DNA of 64,000 nucleotides from Apricaphanius iberus. Its lineage: Eukaryota; Chordata; Actinopteri; Cyprinodontiformes; Aphaniidae. The translations under genes and the position numbers were made by a program. Shown here piece by piece: positions 50,155 to 61,189 of this stretch. Where the stretch lies: contig JAPXFQ010002842.1 of NCBI GenBank assembly GCA_028564705.1, positions 124,001 to 188,000 of the forward strand. The letters run 5' to 3'. The notes under the pieces were generated by a model, which was not told the origin of the DNA, did not search any database, and saw only the letters and a list, made by a program, of their open reading frames with translations. Position 1 is the first letter of the stretch. Each line of letters starts with the position of its first letter.

Positions 50155-50445
50155 AGATATTGTGTGAAGAGGCCTAGGGTTACCCTGGAGGAGCTGCGGA
50201 GAGCCACAGCTCAGGTGGGAGAACTTAAAATCGGACGATTTTAAAAACTCAGTTAATCCATTAAAACTGAGCAGTCTCACAAACACGGTGGTGGCAGCAT
50301 TATAATGTGGGAAGGAGGTCAGGTGTGATGGGAAGATGGATGGAGCAGAAAACCCGAGATATTATGGGATGGTTTAGATCTGAGCGCATTCCTGGCTTAG
50401 ATCGGCCTAGTCAAAGTCCAGATCTGAATCTGACCTAGGATCTGT
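50155..50445 (+). pseudogene. Tc1/mariner transposase remnant
   Basis: KRPRVTLEELRRATAQVGE (about 50165-50222) matches the DNA-binding region of Tc1-like transposases. After a gap come HGGGSI-like codons (about 50284) and, from about 50400, RPSQSPDLN, the WPSQSPDLNPIE motif of the catalytic domain. Most of the catalytic domain is deleted and frames shift, so it is dead. Confidence 0.68.
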
Positions 50446-50486
50446 GACGTCTGATGTTCTCAGGTGTTCTTCGTCCAACCTGAGAG

Positions 50487-50812
50487 GTCCTGGAAAGTCA
50501 TGGAAAGTCATGGAAAGTCATGGAAGGTCCTGGAAAGTCCTGAAAAGTCCTGGAAGGTCCTGGAAAGTCATGGAAAGTTTTGAAAGGTCCTCGAAAGTCT
50601 TGGAAAGTCCTGGAAGGTCCTGGAAGGTCCTTGAAGGTCCCGGAAAGTCATGGAAAGTCCTGGAAAGTTTTGGAAAGTCATGGAAAGTCATGGAAGGTCC
50701 TGGAAAGTCATGGAAAGTCATGGAAGGTCCTGGAAAGTCATGGAACGTTTTGGAAAGTCATGGAAAGTTTTGGAAAGTCATGGAAAGTCCTGGAAGGTCC
50801 TGGAAAGTTCCT
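50487..50812 (+). repeat. 10-bp minisatellite (TGGAAAGTCA/TGGAAGGTCC)
   Basis: About 32 units of a decanucleotide in variants TGGAAAGTCA, TGGAAAGTCC, TGGAAGGTCC and TGGAAAGTTT. Because 10 is not a multiple of 3 and no variant makes a stop, several frames stay open, producing illusory ORFs. It follows the Tc1 remnant directly. Confidence 0.95.
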
Positions 50813-51250
50813 CTGACTCAAGACGAGCTGAACACAGAAACAGTTTCATGTTGAATCCTAGTGAAAAAGTTCCTCCCACCACGTCATCAAACTTCTGCCT
50901 CCAGCCTAAGGGCAGAGGGAGGTTTTCAGCAGACGGGGGAATTGAACCTTCAACCTGCAGCAGTAGATCAGCTGGAAGGAGCTACAGATCCAGATTTTCC
51001 CTGGTCGGCTGTTAAAAGGCAGCCGCCACTTTCTGTTTCAGGTGTCGACCAGAAACCCTTCCAGGGTCTGATTTACCCAGCATGCTTTACTCCGAGCCGG
51101 TTGCTTGGAAACGGCTCCTTCAGGAAGTTCGATGGCGTCTCGGATAATAATGTTTGTCTTGGACTGATGGAAAAACCCTGAAAATCAAACGTTTTCTGAG
51201 AGTCGATGAACAGAGAGAGAGAGACGAGGTCGGCCTCTATAGTTCACCGT
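50813..51250. other. intron 1 segment, no gene
   Basis: A terminal-exon-like stretch at 51043-51181 with a TTTCTGTTTCAG acceptor-like start has no recognisable product. Confidence 0.35.
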
Positions 51251-51251
51251 C

Positions 51252-51292
<41 letters not shown>
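51252..51292 (+). repeat. (AAT)n microsatellite
   Basis: About 13 AAT units. Confidence 0.93.
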
Positions 51293-51299
51293 CAACTTC

Positions 51300-53078
51300 A
51301 TTACAGACTCAAAGTCCAAATGACAGGAGAAATTAAAAGGTGTGCAGCGGAGTACAGGAAGTTTTGAATAAATGTATCTTAACATTGTCTTATAATAAAC
51401 ATATAATAAGTGTTGCTGTCTGTGAATCATGGTTTCATTAATCAGCTAAATAATAAAATATTTCACTTTATGACACACAGGAAGTTCAGGATTAGGATGT
51501 TTAAAAGCGGAGAAATTTAATGTTACATCTTCTTTTGTTCAACGTCATCCCAGCACTCTTATTGGGCATTGTATAAAATATTCTTAGTAAAACCATAAAT
51601 AAACATAAATAAATAAAACACTAAACATAAATAAATCAGATGATTTACTTTAAAAATACCAATCATAAAGTCAGAGTTTTATGCATCATTTTTTACTGAC
51701 AGATCATCAACATATACATTAAAAAGGAGAGTTATTATTACTTTTATTATCATTATTATTACCTCTTATTATTTTTATTACTATTACTCTTATTATTATT
51801 TTATAATTATCATAACAATAATAATAATAATTATTATTGCATTTTTCTGAGGAACTTTATTGTTTCAGAGATAAAATATTCTAAACAAAATGTATCTTTG
51901 GAAGCTGAATGCTGCGTGTTTTTTTAATCTTTTTTCTGCATTTTATTATATTTTATCGTTACTTCATGAAACATTTTGTGACTTTTTTCCGTAAACGCTG
52001 CTACAGAATATAAAACATTTTGCATTTTTTCTTGACTCGCTATTGGCCGGTATTTACAGAGTGACCAATCCTGACGCAGCATTCATCCTTTTAGATGATC
52101 CTTCATTTAACCAGTATCTGCTGGTGGGATCCCAGTTTAGATCATAGAATCCATAGGAGAACTTTGGTTACCGACTGGTTCTGGTTCTTTGGTACCAAGA
52201 TTCACTTTAAGATCATAAAATTAAAGGTTATTAAAAGATTGTTCTACAGGAGGTAGCTAAAGATTTCTGCATCCCAGTGTCTAATCTGGGCTTCACGGCA
52301 CCAGTACCGATTACCGGAGTCCCACAGAGAAGGAACCGGTCAGAACTCCCCACAGAACCAGCGGAGATGAACGCATGTAGAGGGTTCCCAGTTAGGGAAC
52401 GATCAGGCCCGTTAAAAACTGGGTCTGCTCATAAAAACGTCTCATCGGGCCGTAAATAAGGCGAGGAATGCCAAGAACAGGCGGGGACACGTCTGAGCAG
52501 AACCTATAAATGGTCTCCAGAAACATCCTGGAAGCTTCGAGGAAACTAGAATCTCAGAGATGGAGATCCTAGAATCCGATTGGTTTGACCAGACATGGCA
52601 GGAAGACCAACGATCCAGGAGCTAACTGAGCTCCAAACTCTAGAATCAGCAGAATGATTCATGACTGCATGATGGAAATAATCAGAGACAATACGACTCC
52701 CAGAGAAACTAATGGATCCACAGGAGCAACATGGAGCGGGACCAAGGTTCTGGATCCAGGCTGTAGAAACCAGCAGCTGTCGGGCGGTTCTGGTTCTGGT
52801 TCTGGGATCTGCTTCTAAGACAAAAACATTTCAAATGAGATGTTCTAATATTGACCCAAAACACAGACGGGGAACCTGTTCTGATCTGAGTTCTGATCTG
52901 GAGGTGGAGCTGCTGACCCATCATGATCCAGGAGGATCAAACCACATGGGAACCATAGGTGGACCAGTGGATCCAGTTCCTTTAGTTCCTGCCTCACTAC
53001 GACTGGAGGAAAGTTCTACCTTCACCCAGGAGTCCACAGAAGACAGAGAACATTTCCCTTTAGCCAGGCTTTATCTAC
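51300..53078. other. intron 1 segment, no gene
   Basis: AT-rich at first, with TTATTA/AATAAT runs at 51735-51840. From 52100 it is richer in GGTTCTGG-type words that lead into the following minisatellite. A 141-codon ORF at 52712-53137 has no recognised domain. Confidence 0.4.
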
Positions 53079-53079
53079 A

Positions 53080-54775
53080 CAGGCCTGGTTCCTACATCCT
53101 GGTTCCTAGTTTCTGGTTCCTAGTTCTTAGCTCTTAGCTCGTGGTTCCTGTCTCTTGGTTCCCAGTTGCATGCTTTTAGTTCCTATCTCCTAACTCCTGG
53201 TTCTTAGTTTATGGCTCTTAGCTCCAGGTTCCTGGCTCCTAGTTCCTGGTTCCCAGTTGCATGCTTTTACTTCCTATCTCCTAGCTCCTGGTTCCTGGCT
53301 CCTGGTTCCTGGCTCCTGGTTCCCAGGTTCGTGTCTCCTAGTTCCTGGTTTATGACTTTTAGGTTCTGGCTCCTAGCTTCTGGTTCTTAGTTTATGGCTC
53401 TTAGCTCCTGGTTCCTGGTTCCTAGTTCCTGGTTCCGAGTTGCATGCTTTTAGTTCCTATCTCCTAACTCCTGGTTCCTTGTTTATTACTTGTAGTTCCT
53501 AGCTTCTGCCTCCTAGTTTCTGGCTCCTAGCTCATGGTTTCTGTTTCCTAGTTCCTGGTACCTTGTTTCTGACTTTTAGTTCCTGGCTCCTACATCCTGG
53601 TTCCTAGTTCCTGGTTCCCAGTTGCATGCTTTTAGTTCCTATCTCCTAGCTCCTGGCTCCTTTCTACTAGTTCCTGACTTTTAGCTCTTGTTTCATGGTT
53701 CCTTGTTTATTACTTGTAGTTCCTAGCACCTGGTTCTTAGTTTTTGGCTCTTAGCTCCTGGTTCCTGTCTCGTAGTTCCTGGTTACTCGTTTCTGACTTT
53801 TATCTCCTGACTCTTAGCTCCTGGTTCCTAGTTTCTAGCTCTTGACTCCTGGTTCCTGTCTCCTACTTGCTGGGTCCTGGTGCCAATCTACTGGCTCGCG
53901 TCTCCTAGCTTCTGGTTCCTAGTTTTTGGTTCCTGGTGCCAAGCTGCTGGTGCCTGTCTCCTAGGTCCTCTCTCCTAGTTGCTTGTTCCTCGTTTATGAC
54001 TTTTAGTTTCTGGCTCCTAGCTCCTGGTTCCTGTCTCTTAGCTCCTGGCTTTTAGCTGCTGGTTCCTTGTTTATAAATTTTAGTTCCTGGCTCCTAGCTC
54101 CTGGTACATAGTTTATGGCTCTTAGCTCCTGGTTCCTGGTTCCTAGTTCCTGGTTACCAGTTGCATGCTTTTAGTTCCTGGCTCCTAACTCCTGGTTCCT
54201 TGCTTATAACTTTTAGTTCCTAGCTCTTATTTCCTGGTTCCTGTCTCCTAGTTCCTGGCTTTTAGCTCCTGGTTCCTTGTGTATGACTTTTAGTTCCTAG
54301 CTCCTGGTTCCTGGCTCCCAGGTCCTTTCTCCTAGGTCCTGGTTCCTTGTTTCTGACTTTTAGTTCCTGGCTCCTAGTTCCTGGTTCCCAGTTGCATGCT
54401 TTTAGTTCCTATCTCCTAGGTCCTGGTTCCTTGTTTCTGACTTTTAGTTCCTGGCTCCTACATCCTGGTTCCTAGTTCCTGGTTCCCAGTTGCATGCTTT
54501 TAGTTCCTATCTCCTAGGTCCTGGTTCCTTGTTTCTGACTTTTATCTCCTGACTCCTAGCTCCTGGTTCCTAGTTTCTAGCTCTTGACTCCTGGTTCCTG
54601 TCTCCTACTTGCTGGTTCCTGGTGCCAATCTACTGGCTCGCGTCTCCTAGTTGCTGGTTCTTAGTTTCTGAATCTTAGCACCTTTTTCCAAAGTTCTGGT
54701 TCCTAGATCCTAGCCCCTTGGTTTATAGTTCCCTGTTTGATGCACCTGGTTCCTAATTACTGGTTCCTGTTTCCT
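53080..54775 (+). repeat. long degenerate minisatellite (CTAGTTCCTGGTTC type), array 1
   Basis: About 1.7 kb made of variants of CTCCTAGTTCCTGGTTCC, CTTAGCTCCTGG and TGACTTTTAGTTCC. A larger unit is marked by GTTGCATGCTTTTA at about 53163, 53254, 53438, 53619, 54158, 54389 and 54486, many spacings being near 91 bp or a multiple. No coding signal. Confidence 0.93.
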
Positions 54776-55616
54776 CATGTTGTAGATCTAGGAACATAGA
54801 ATATGTTTCTACAGCGTTCTCACTCTAGTTTTTCCTTCACAAAGAGACGTTTCTAGAATCTCCTTCTTGCCCGCAGCCTTTTTTCTTTAGGAACTTGCTA
54901 CTTTTGTTCAAACAAAAACACTAAATGAAACTTTTCTCAACCATCCATCATCTGGACGTGATGCAAAGCGTCAACCGTTAAACTGAACAAGACTTTTCAA
55001 CACAGCCAATCTCGGCTGACGGGCCCACAATGGAGGGATGAGTCTGAGGATGTTTCTTCAGGTTTCAACAAGCCAGAACCGATTTGATCGCTAAGCTAAT
55101 AACTGGCAGCAATAACAGAAGGATTATGAGTCACCAGAGGCAGCCAGAGGTTTTGTTGTTGGAGCTTTTGAAGCTTTGGAGCAGCAGCTGACGTAAATCC
55201 CAGCCGTCTGAAGAGCAACATGAAACCTCAGAGAGGAGGCCGTCCTCTGGACTTCACCAGAACCAATCAGCCGGCTAACGGACGGAACCAGTTTGGTTTA
55301 GTTTGGAGCTCAGGGTTTATTTTAGGCTTCCTCGGAGTTTAACGTGAAGCATGGCAGCTTCGGTGGTGGAGGGCCAGGAGATTATGATGCATGGTTGATG
55401 TCAGACTTGTTGTGGACGAATTATTTTACTGGACGGCATTAATCGGACCGTTGTGGACGTAAAAAGATTGTTGTTTTGTTTTTGTTCTAGATGGTTTACG
55501 ATGAGTAACGTTTTGTGTAAATAGAAAGGATAAAACGTACATTTGACCAGGAAGTATGTGAAGAACCACCAATAAGGCATAAGAAAGAGAAGCCATGTTT
55601 ACTGTCCCACCCCATT
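54776..55616. other. non-repetitive island between minisatellite arrays
   Basis: About 840 bp of ordinary sequence separating the two arrays. No gene recognised. Confidence 0.5.
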
Positions 55617-56081
55617 TTATAGCTTCTGGTTCCTAGTTCATGGTTCCTAGTTCATGGTTCTTGGTCCTAGCTCCTGGTTCCAAGCTCCCAGTTCCTGTCT
55701 CCTAGCTTCTGGCCCCAGTTCCGGGTACCAAGCGCCTAGTTCCTGGTTCCAAGCTCCTGTCTCGTAGCTTCTGGCCCTATTTCCTGGTTCCAATGTTCGT
55801 AGTTCCTGGTTCCAAGCTCCTGTCTACTAGCTTCTGGCCATATTTCCTGGTTCCAAGCTCCTAGTTCCTGGCTCCTAGTTCTGTTATTCTAAATCCTGGT
55901 TCTTGGTTCCAAGATCCTAGTTCCTGTCTCCTAGTTTCTGGCCCTAGTTCCTGGTTCCTAGTACCTGGTTCCAAGCTCCTAGTTCTGGGTTTTAGCTCCT
56001 GCTACCTGTCTCCTCACTTCTGGCCTGTAATTCCGTGTTTCTAGCTTCTAGTTCCTGGTTCCTAGTTCCTGGTTCTGTTCC
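55617..56081 (+). repeat. degenerate minisatellite, array 2
   Basis: The same GGTTCCTAGTTCCTGG vocabulary, with extra TTCCAAGCTCCTAG and GTCTCCTAGCTTCTGGCC words. The GTTGCATGC marker of array 1 is missing, so this is a diverged branch. Confidence 0.92.
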
Positions 56082-57039
56082 CCCCCCCAGCTACAAGCCC
56101 AGATCATGATCCCTCCACCATCGTGCCCAAGGTTTCTGCCATCCTGGTCCAACATCACCACCTTGTCCCAGAGGTCTAACCTCAGTCCTGCCGCCATCTT
56201 GTTTCTCCTTCAACCGTTGAAAGCAGCCATACTGGTTCAGGGTCATGACCTTTAACCTTTTAACCCTCTCACTGAGTCTCCAACGCATCCTGGGGAAACC
56301 GGGAATTGTGGGAAGCTTTGCGGCTGAACAACAATAATCAGAGTCGCAGCGTAAAGCGTCAGTGTTTGAGGTTTTCACCAAACAGTTTACGCTGCCGACT
56401 TTGATCCTGTGAGGAGTTTTCGCTCCGACCACCAAGAACATCTGAGAGGAATTAGAGGAAGAAAAACAAGCGAGGTGAAAAAACAAAGCAGGAAACAAAT
56501 CAGGATGTGTGGCGAAGATGGAACAGCAGGGAGACACGAAGAAACGACGGAGCTTCTTAGAAGATTAGAAAAGCAGCAGCAAAGAGAAAAATCGATCCAA
56601 ATCTGGAGACGGATGAGAAAGAGATAATAAACGGATGTGTGAGTGTGGAGCAGACGGATGAGAAAGAGAAGAAAGAGGACAAAGAAAATGAGCGTGTAGA
56701 TCAGAAAGAGCCAGAAAGCAGCATCTGGTTCCCAGTGTTGAGCCTGTTGACTGGAGGAAGACGAGGGATGAAGATGATCATAGTTAATCAGGTCAGCGAG
56801 GAGGAAATAAACGACACAGACAGAAATGTGAGCTTTGATCGGTGCGAATAAAACACCAAAAAATCATTCAATAAGGCTGCTGTTTAAAAAAAAGTCTCAT
56901 ATTAAAGAGTTTTGGTCTAAAAAATAAAAAAAAGATCTCTTCCAACTTCAGAACCATCATCTCTATGTCATTCTAATTTGCTTCTGTTGCATTAAACTTA
57001 CCAAAGCTCCATCTGAACTCTTTTCTTCTACCATTAAAC
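56082..57039. other. intron 1 segment, no gene
   Basis: A 148-codon minus-strand ORF (56091-56537) and purine-rich GAAGAAA sequence at 56450-56700 are present, without recognisable domains. Confidence 0.4.
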
Positions 57040-57287
57040 GATAATTAAAATGTGGGAAAAAAAACATTTTTTTTACTTGAAATTTTAGCGACCAATATTT
57101 TACTTAATTTTCACCATCATTTGTTGTAAAAAACAGAGAAGAAGATAAAAAAAAACATGTCTTACAATTCATTGAATTTTCATTTTGAGTGGTTGAAGTA
57201 TCGGCGTTTTTGCTCGGTATCGGCAAGCACTCAGATCCAAGTATCGGTATCGTATCGTTTGAAAAAAAGTGTTATTGTTGCATCCCT
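57040..57287 (-). mobile_element. hAT-like MITE (GATACCGATAC family, copy 3)
   Basis: On the minus strand it begins CAGGGATGCAACAATAACAC, followed by CGATACGATACCGATACTTG, GATCTGAGTGCTT and TTTACAACAAATGATG, aligning with 36.84-37.0 kb. This copy defines the outer terminus. Confidence 0.62.
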
Positions 57288-57289
57288 GA

Positions 57290-58268
57290 AAATATTACAT
57301 TTTAATATCACCGTTTAGGAAATGAGAAAAAAAAAAAGTTTAGTTTGACCCAAAGTTTGTGATGGGAGGAAATTAATTTGTCTAAGTTAAATATTATTAC
57401 GTCATCCGGTGGCAGCCGTATTGTATTGCATGACTTTTATGTATTTATTACTTTTTTTAAAAACTTTTATTGTAAGCATTTTTATTTTCCATGTATATAT
57501 TTATTTTTCTACATATACATTTTAATATTTGTTTAATATTGAAATGTTTTTTGATTTTTTTTTTTAATTAAACATTTTATTTCAAGATCAGGTGTGTATA
57601 TCAGTCTATTCCATTTGTAATGAGGCTCCGGTATCTAGAAAACAGACAGGAAATGATTTGGCTGAGAATTTTCCAGATCTCTGTCCCCTAAATAACCAAC
57701 AGGTTCATCAAAACGTCTCATCCTTTGTTGGTATTTGTCCTCATCTGCCGAGCAAACCTAACCATCATCATACAGTCTCAAAATCAACTGAACATCTTGA
57801 TCCGAGGGGTGAATATTCCTCGCCAGGATCTGAATCAGCCGTCACTTGATGGCGGCGAACTCAGCGCTCTACAGACGTCTCTGAGTCGTAAGTTTTATGT
57901 TTCTAAAACTCACGATCGCCAATGATTTACTCCAAACATTTCCACGGTAACACAACCAAAAATCTGGCTTAGATTGAAGTAAAAGATGTCCGCCATCGCC
58001 TGGTATTGAGTAGTAATTAAATTAGTGGTGATATCTGCTTGACGGAAGCACAGGTGGTCGATTAGTCCGACGAAACCTGCAGCTGAGATATGAAAACCAA
58101 TCAACAGCTCCTCACCAGGACCAGTCAGATCCAGTTAACCAAGCAGCTACTTCTGCTCCTCACCAAGGACGCAACCTTCAGATAAATCCATCGAAGCGTA
58201 AAACCTCTGGTTCACATCCAGCAGAGATATTAAAAGGAAGGACATCTGTCTTTGTCCGTGTGACTCAC
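57290..58268. other. intron 1, 5' end
   Basis: AT-rich at 57420-57580 with T-runs. No element or nested gene recognised. Confidence 0.45.
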
Positions 58269-58487
58269 CAGCCGCTGCAGGATCCTCTTGCTCTTGTCGT
58301 CGGTGCAGTAGTCGGACAGGATGCTCCTGTGGACCAGAACCAGGCCGTTCAGGAAGAGCCAGGAGCCGAACCAGAGCAGAGCGAAGAGCAGGGATCCCCG
58401 ACGGGACCACAGCCGGACCCCGAGCCACCGCAGGACGCACAGTCCACCGATGCCGCGACCCCCTGACCCCGGTCCTGTAGGCAGCAT
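58269..58487 (-). CDS. dipk1c: dipk1c exon 1 (start codon, membrane anchor)
   Basis: Codons 1-73. The ATG at 58487-58485 has A at -3. It is the first ATG after an in-frame TAA at 58520-58518, which fixes the start. The N-terminus is Gly- and Arg-rich (WLGVRLWSRRGS). A hydrophobic stretch of about 20 residues follows (residues 33-52, LLFALLWFGSWLFLNGLVLV), fitting a type II signal anchor with positively charged residues on the cytoplasmic side. The exon ends in SDYCTDDKSKRILQRL, the conserved family motif that starts the lumenal domain. The donor is GTGAGT, phase 0. The next coding exon lies 29.8 kb away. A 5'UTR or promoter was not delimited; a TATAAG-like string near 58531-58536 on the minus strand is only suggestive. 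Confidence 0.93.
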
Positions 58488-61120
58488 GATGACGTCCAAA
58501 CCAAACCCGGGTTCTATTTATTAATCTCTTATAAAACCAAGACCAGATTAAATCCAGATTAGGCTTCCTGATAGAAATAACTCTATCATCTGCATATCGT
58601 GTGATATTAAAGCCCCGTTTTTCATCTCCTGATGATCTTCGTGGGTGTTCTGAAGCCGAACCGTCTGGAAACACTCCTGCTAAAATATTTGTAGTTTATT
58701 CCAACATTCTGCTCTGAAAGCCCAGAAGAAGAAAACAGCGCTGTTGAATCATCGCTGGCTGACGTGTCCATCGTCCATCCGGAACCAGAAGTTTCTCCTA
58801 CGAGAACGAATCTGGTTTCAGATTAAAGCTGCCGTTCTTTTTTTTTTATTTCCTAAACAAATGTTCCGGCAGTCTGTTGCTCTCCAACATGTTCCTGTTC
58901 ACTCCCCTCGGCATTCTGCCCAGCTGAAACCAGGAACTGGAAAACGAGGAAGGAGAAACCATACGTTTGTAGAATATCCAGGATGTTTCCTATAAAACAA
59001 AAACGAACAGATTAGTTTCCCCTGACTTATTAAACAACGTATTTCCTCACTGATGCATTTTTACGGTTTTACTCATTCAGCCTTGGTTTCAAAAACATCT
59101 TTATCTTAGAAAGAACCTTCAGAGATTAAATATCCTAGATTATTTGTAGATGTTTTTCAGATTCTTCCTGATGTTGAATTTGAGCGATTTAGCCTTTAAT
59201 ATTTCCCGATGTCGCTGCGGTCGCTTTCGCCAAAGCATCCAAACCAGGTTAAGAAGCAGCAGAATCCCGCAGAGGATCCGATCTAACGCTGAACATCCAT
59301 GAGAGCGTCGGCCGTCGGCTGGTTCCTAAAATATTCACATTTGTTTCTGTGTTGATGGTTAGATTAGATAGGTCAGCTGCTCTATAGACGGACTGTAGCA
59401 GCAGGAAGGATCTTTAAATAGAAGTTTCCCCTCATCCATCCTCAACACATCCAGTCAGGAATGCTTCATTCGGTGGATTTTTAAACGCAGAAAACGGTTT
59501 TTAATCTCGGTGCTGCACTTTATTTTTCTCCTTTATGTCAAACGTTTTAATAATTTAGGTTTAAAGCATTAAAATTATACTGAGAAAATTATAATAAATT
59601 GTTTAATATCAACTTTTAATCTTGTTTTGAGTTAAAAGGTACAACTGGTGTTCACTAATTCCTAAAATAAAGGATTTCTGCTTATTTCTGAGTTTTAATC
59701 ATTTTCAAATACATTATATTTTTACATCACCGATAAAATTGATCCTTTGTTAATTTATATAATATTTTCCCGTTTTTATTTCTGTTCTGAAGCAGTTGGA
59801 TCGGTCTAATCTCTGGTGTCCAGCCTGGACAGTCAGAAACTGACTGGTTTTAATATATATATATTTTTTATTGTTTCTATTTTTACCATTTCTTTTCTTT
59901 TTGAAACGACTCATTGTGGCTGGAAGAATACGTTTTCCTGTTTCTGAGTCCGAGGCGGACGTTCTGCGCCGCCGGAGAGAAAAGAAACAACGGCCAGATG
60001 AAAGTTTATAATCTAAAAACAAAACGTGCAAAAAAAACTGGAGGTTAAACTTTAAGTTAATATTCTGTTAATAAAGTGAATTTCAGTAGATTTGACTAAC
60101 ATCTGGCATGAAAAACACATTTAGATTTTTGATTCTGGATGTTTTTAGCTGGTTGTGACCATCTACAGTTTATATTTCTTCATATTTAGACATTTTGTGT
60201 CTGAAATATTCTTCTTTTTTTTGACTCTTTTTACTATATTAAACATTCTTTGCTCCTTTTTATAATTTTGCATGAGCTTTTATTCACCTTCTCTGGTCAC
60301 ATAAAGTTTCTGGTTTGATTTATTTTTTCATTTTTCTGTTAAATAGATGGACTCTGACATTATAAATGATTCTGCAGGACCGACCCACGTCTCCACCTAC
60401 AGCTGAACCTTCATGTTTTCATCTCATTTACGTCTGTTGAGGAATCTTTGCTGCTGAAGCAGAAGATAAAGCTTCTCTGACGTGATTCTGTTGAAATATT
60501 GAGGTTATTATAGAAGATAATCCAGAATAATTGTCTGCTTACCTTTCAGAGTTTCCAGGATTCATGAATTCATGGATCATATTCCAGATTTCCAAACTTT
60601 TCATGAAGATTTTTCCTCCTGATTCTTTAAACTTGAATGAATCCAGAATAAAAGCCAGAATGATTTTCTGCTCCTTTTCTATCAGGCTGCATGGATCAGG
60701 AACAACTCCTGGAATTCCCTGGGAGCATCCTGGAGGTTTAGTTTCTCTCCAAGGACGGGATCAGGACTGAGCTCTGCAGCAGCCAAACTTCTGCTCTCGT
60801 TCCTCCTGGAGGTCCCAGCGTTCCTCGGAACTGGAACTCCTAAATGCTTCCCATCTCCCCGGCTGACTTCTCCCTTTGTGATCCGACCGGTAATCCGATC
60901 CCGGCAGCAGCTGGAGGAGCAGGTCTCCTCACACGGAGGGAGATGCTCCTGGGGATAAACTGAGACTTTTCCCAGCAGGAGAAGATCCAGCTGTCAGATC
61001 CCAGCGGAACAGTAAACCCTGGGTCTGGACTGCCAGGCAGCCTCGGAGGCTCCAGGCGAAGTGTGCTGTAGCTGCAGCTCCTGTTTCTCCTCCTCCTCCT
61101 CGTTCTGATCTGGGAAGCAG
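58488..61120. other. upstream region of dipk1c
   Basis: It must contain the 5'UTR and promoter unless there is a further non-coding exon. It is GC-richer at 60700-61100, but no clear promoter element could be assigned. Confidence 0.4.
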
Positions 61121-61123
61121 CAT

Positions 61124-61184
61124 ATGTGTGTGTGTGTGTGAGAGAGAGAGAGAGGCAGGGAGGGAGGTGTGTGTGTGTGTGTGT
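61124..61184 (+). repeat. (TG)n(AG)n...(GT)n compound microsatellite
   Basis: TG repeats, then AG repeats, a GGGAGGGAGG link and a second GT run. Confidence 0.93.
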
Positions 61185-61189
61185 CGCGC

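Noticed and set aside
50444..51015. Overlapping ORFs encoding Glu-Ser-His-Gly-Lys-Ser-Trp-Lys-Val repeats
   Set aside because: They are translations of the 10-bp minisatellite, open in several frames on both strands. No promoter or start context.
51043..51181. Possible terminal exon with a good acceptor-like start
   Set aside because: The peptide is not recognisable, and the segment contains words common in non-coding fish repeats. No partner exon nearby.
52712..53137. 141-codon plus-strand ORF
   Set aside because: It runs into the CTAGTTCCTGG minisatellite and has no domain resemblance.
56091..56537. 148-codon minus-strand ORF
   Set aside because: No recognised family; no splice or promoter context. 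Possibly part of an uncharacterised repeat.
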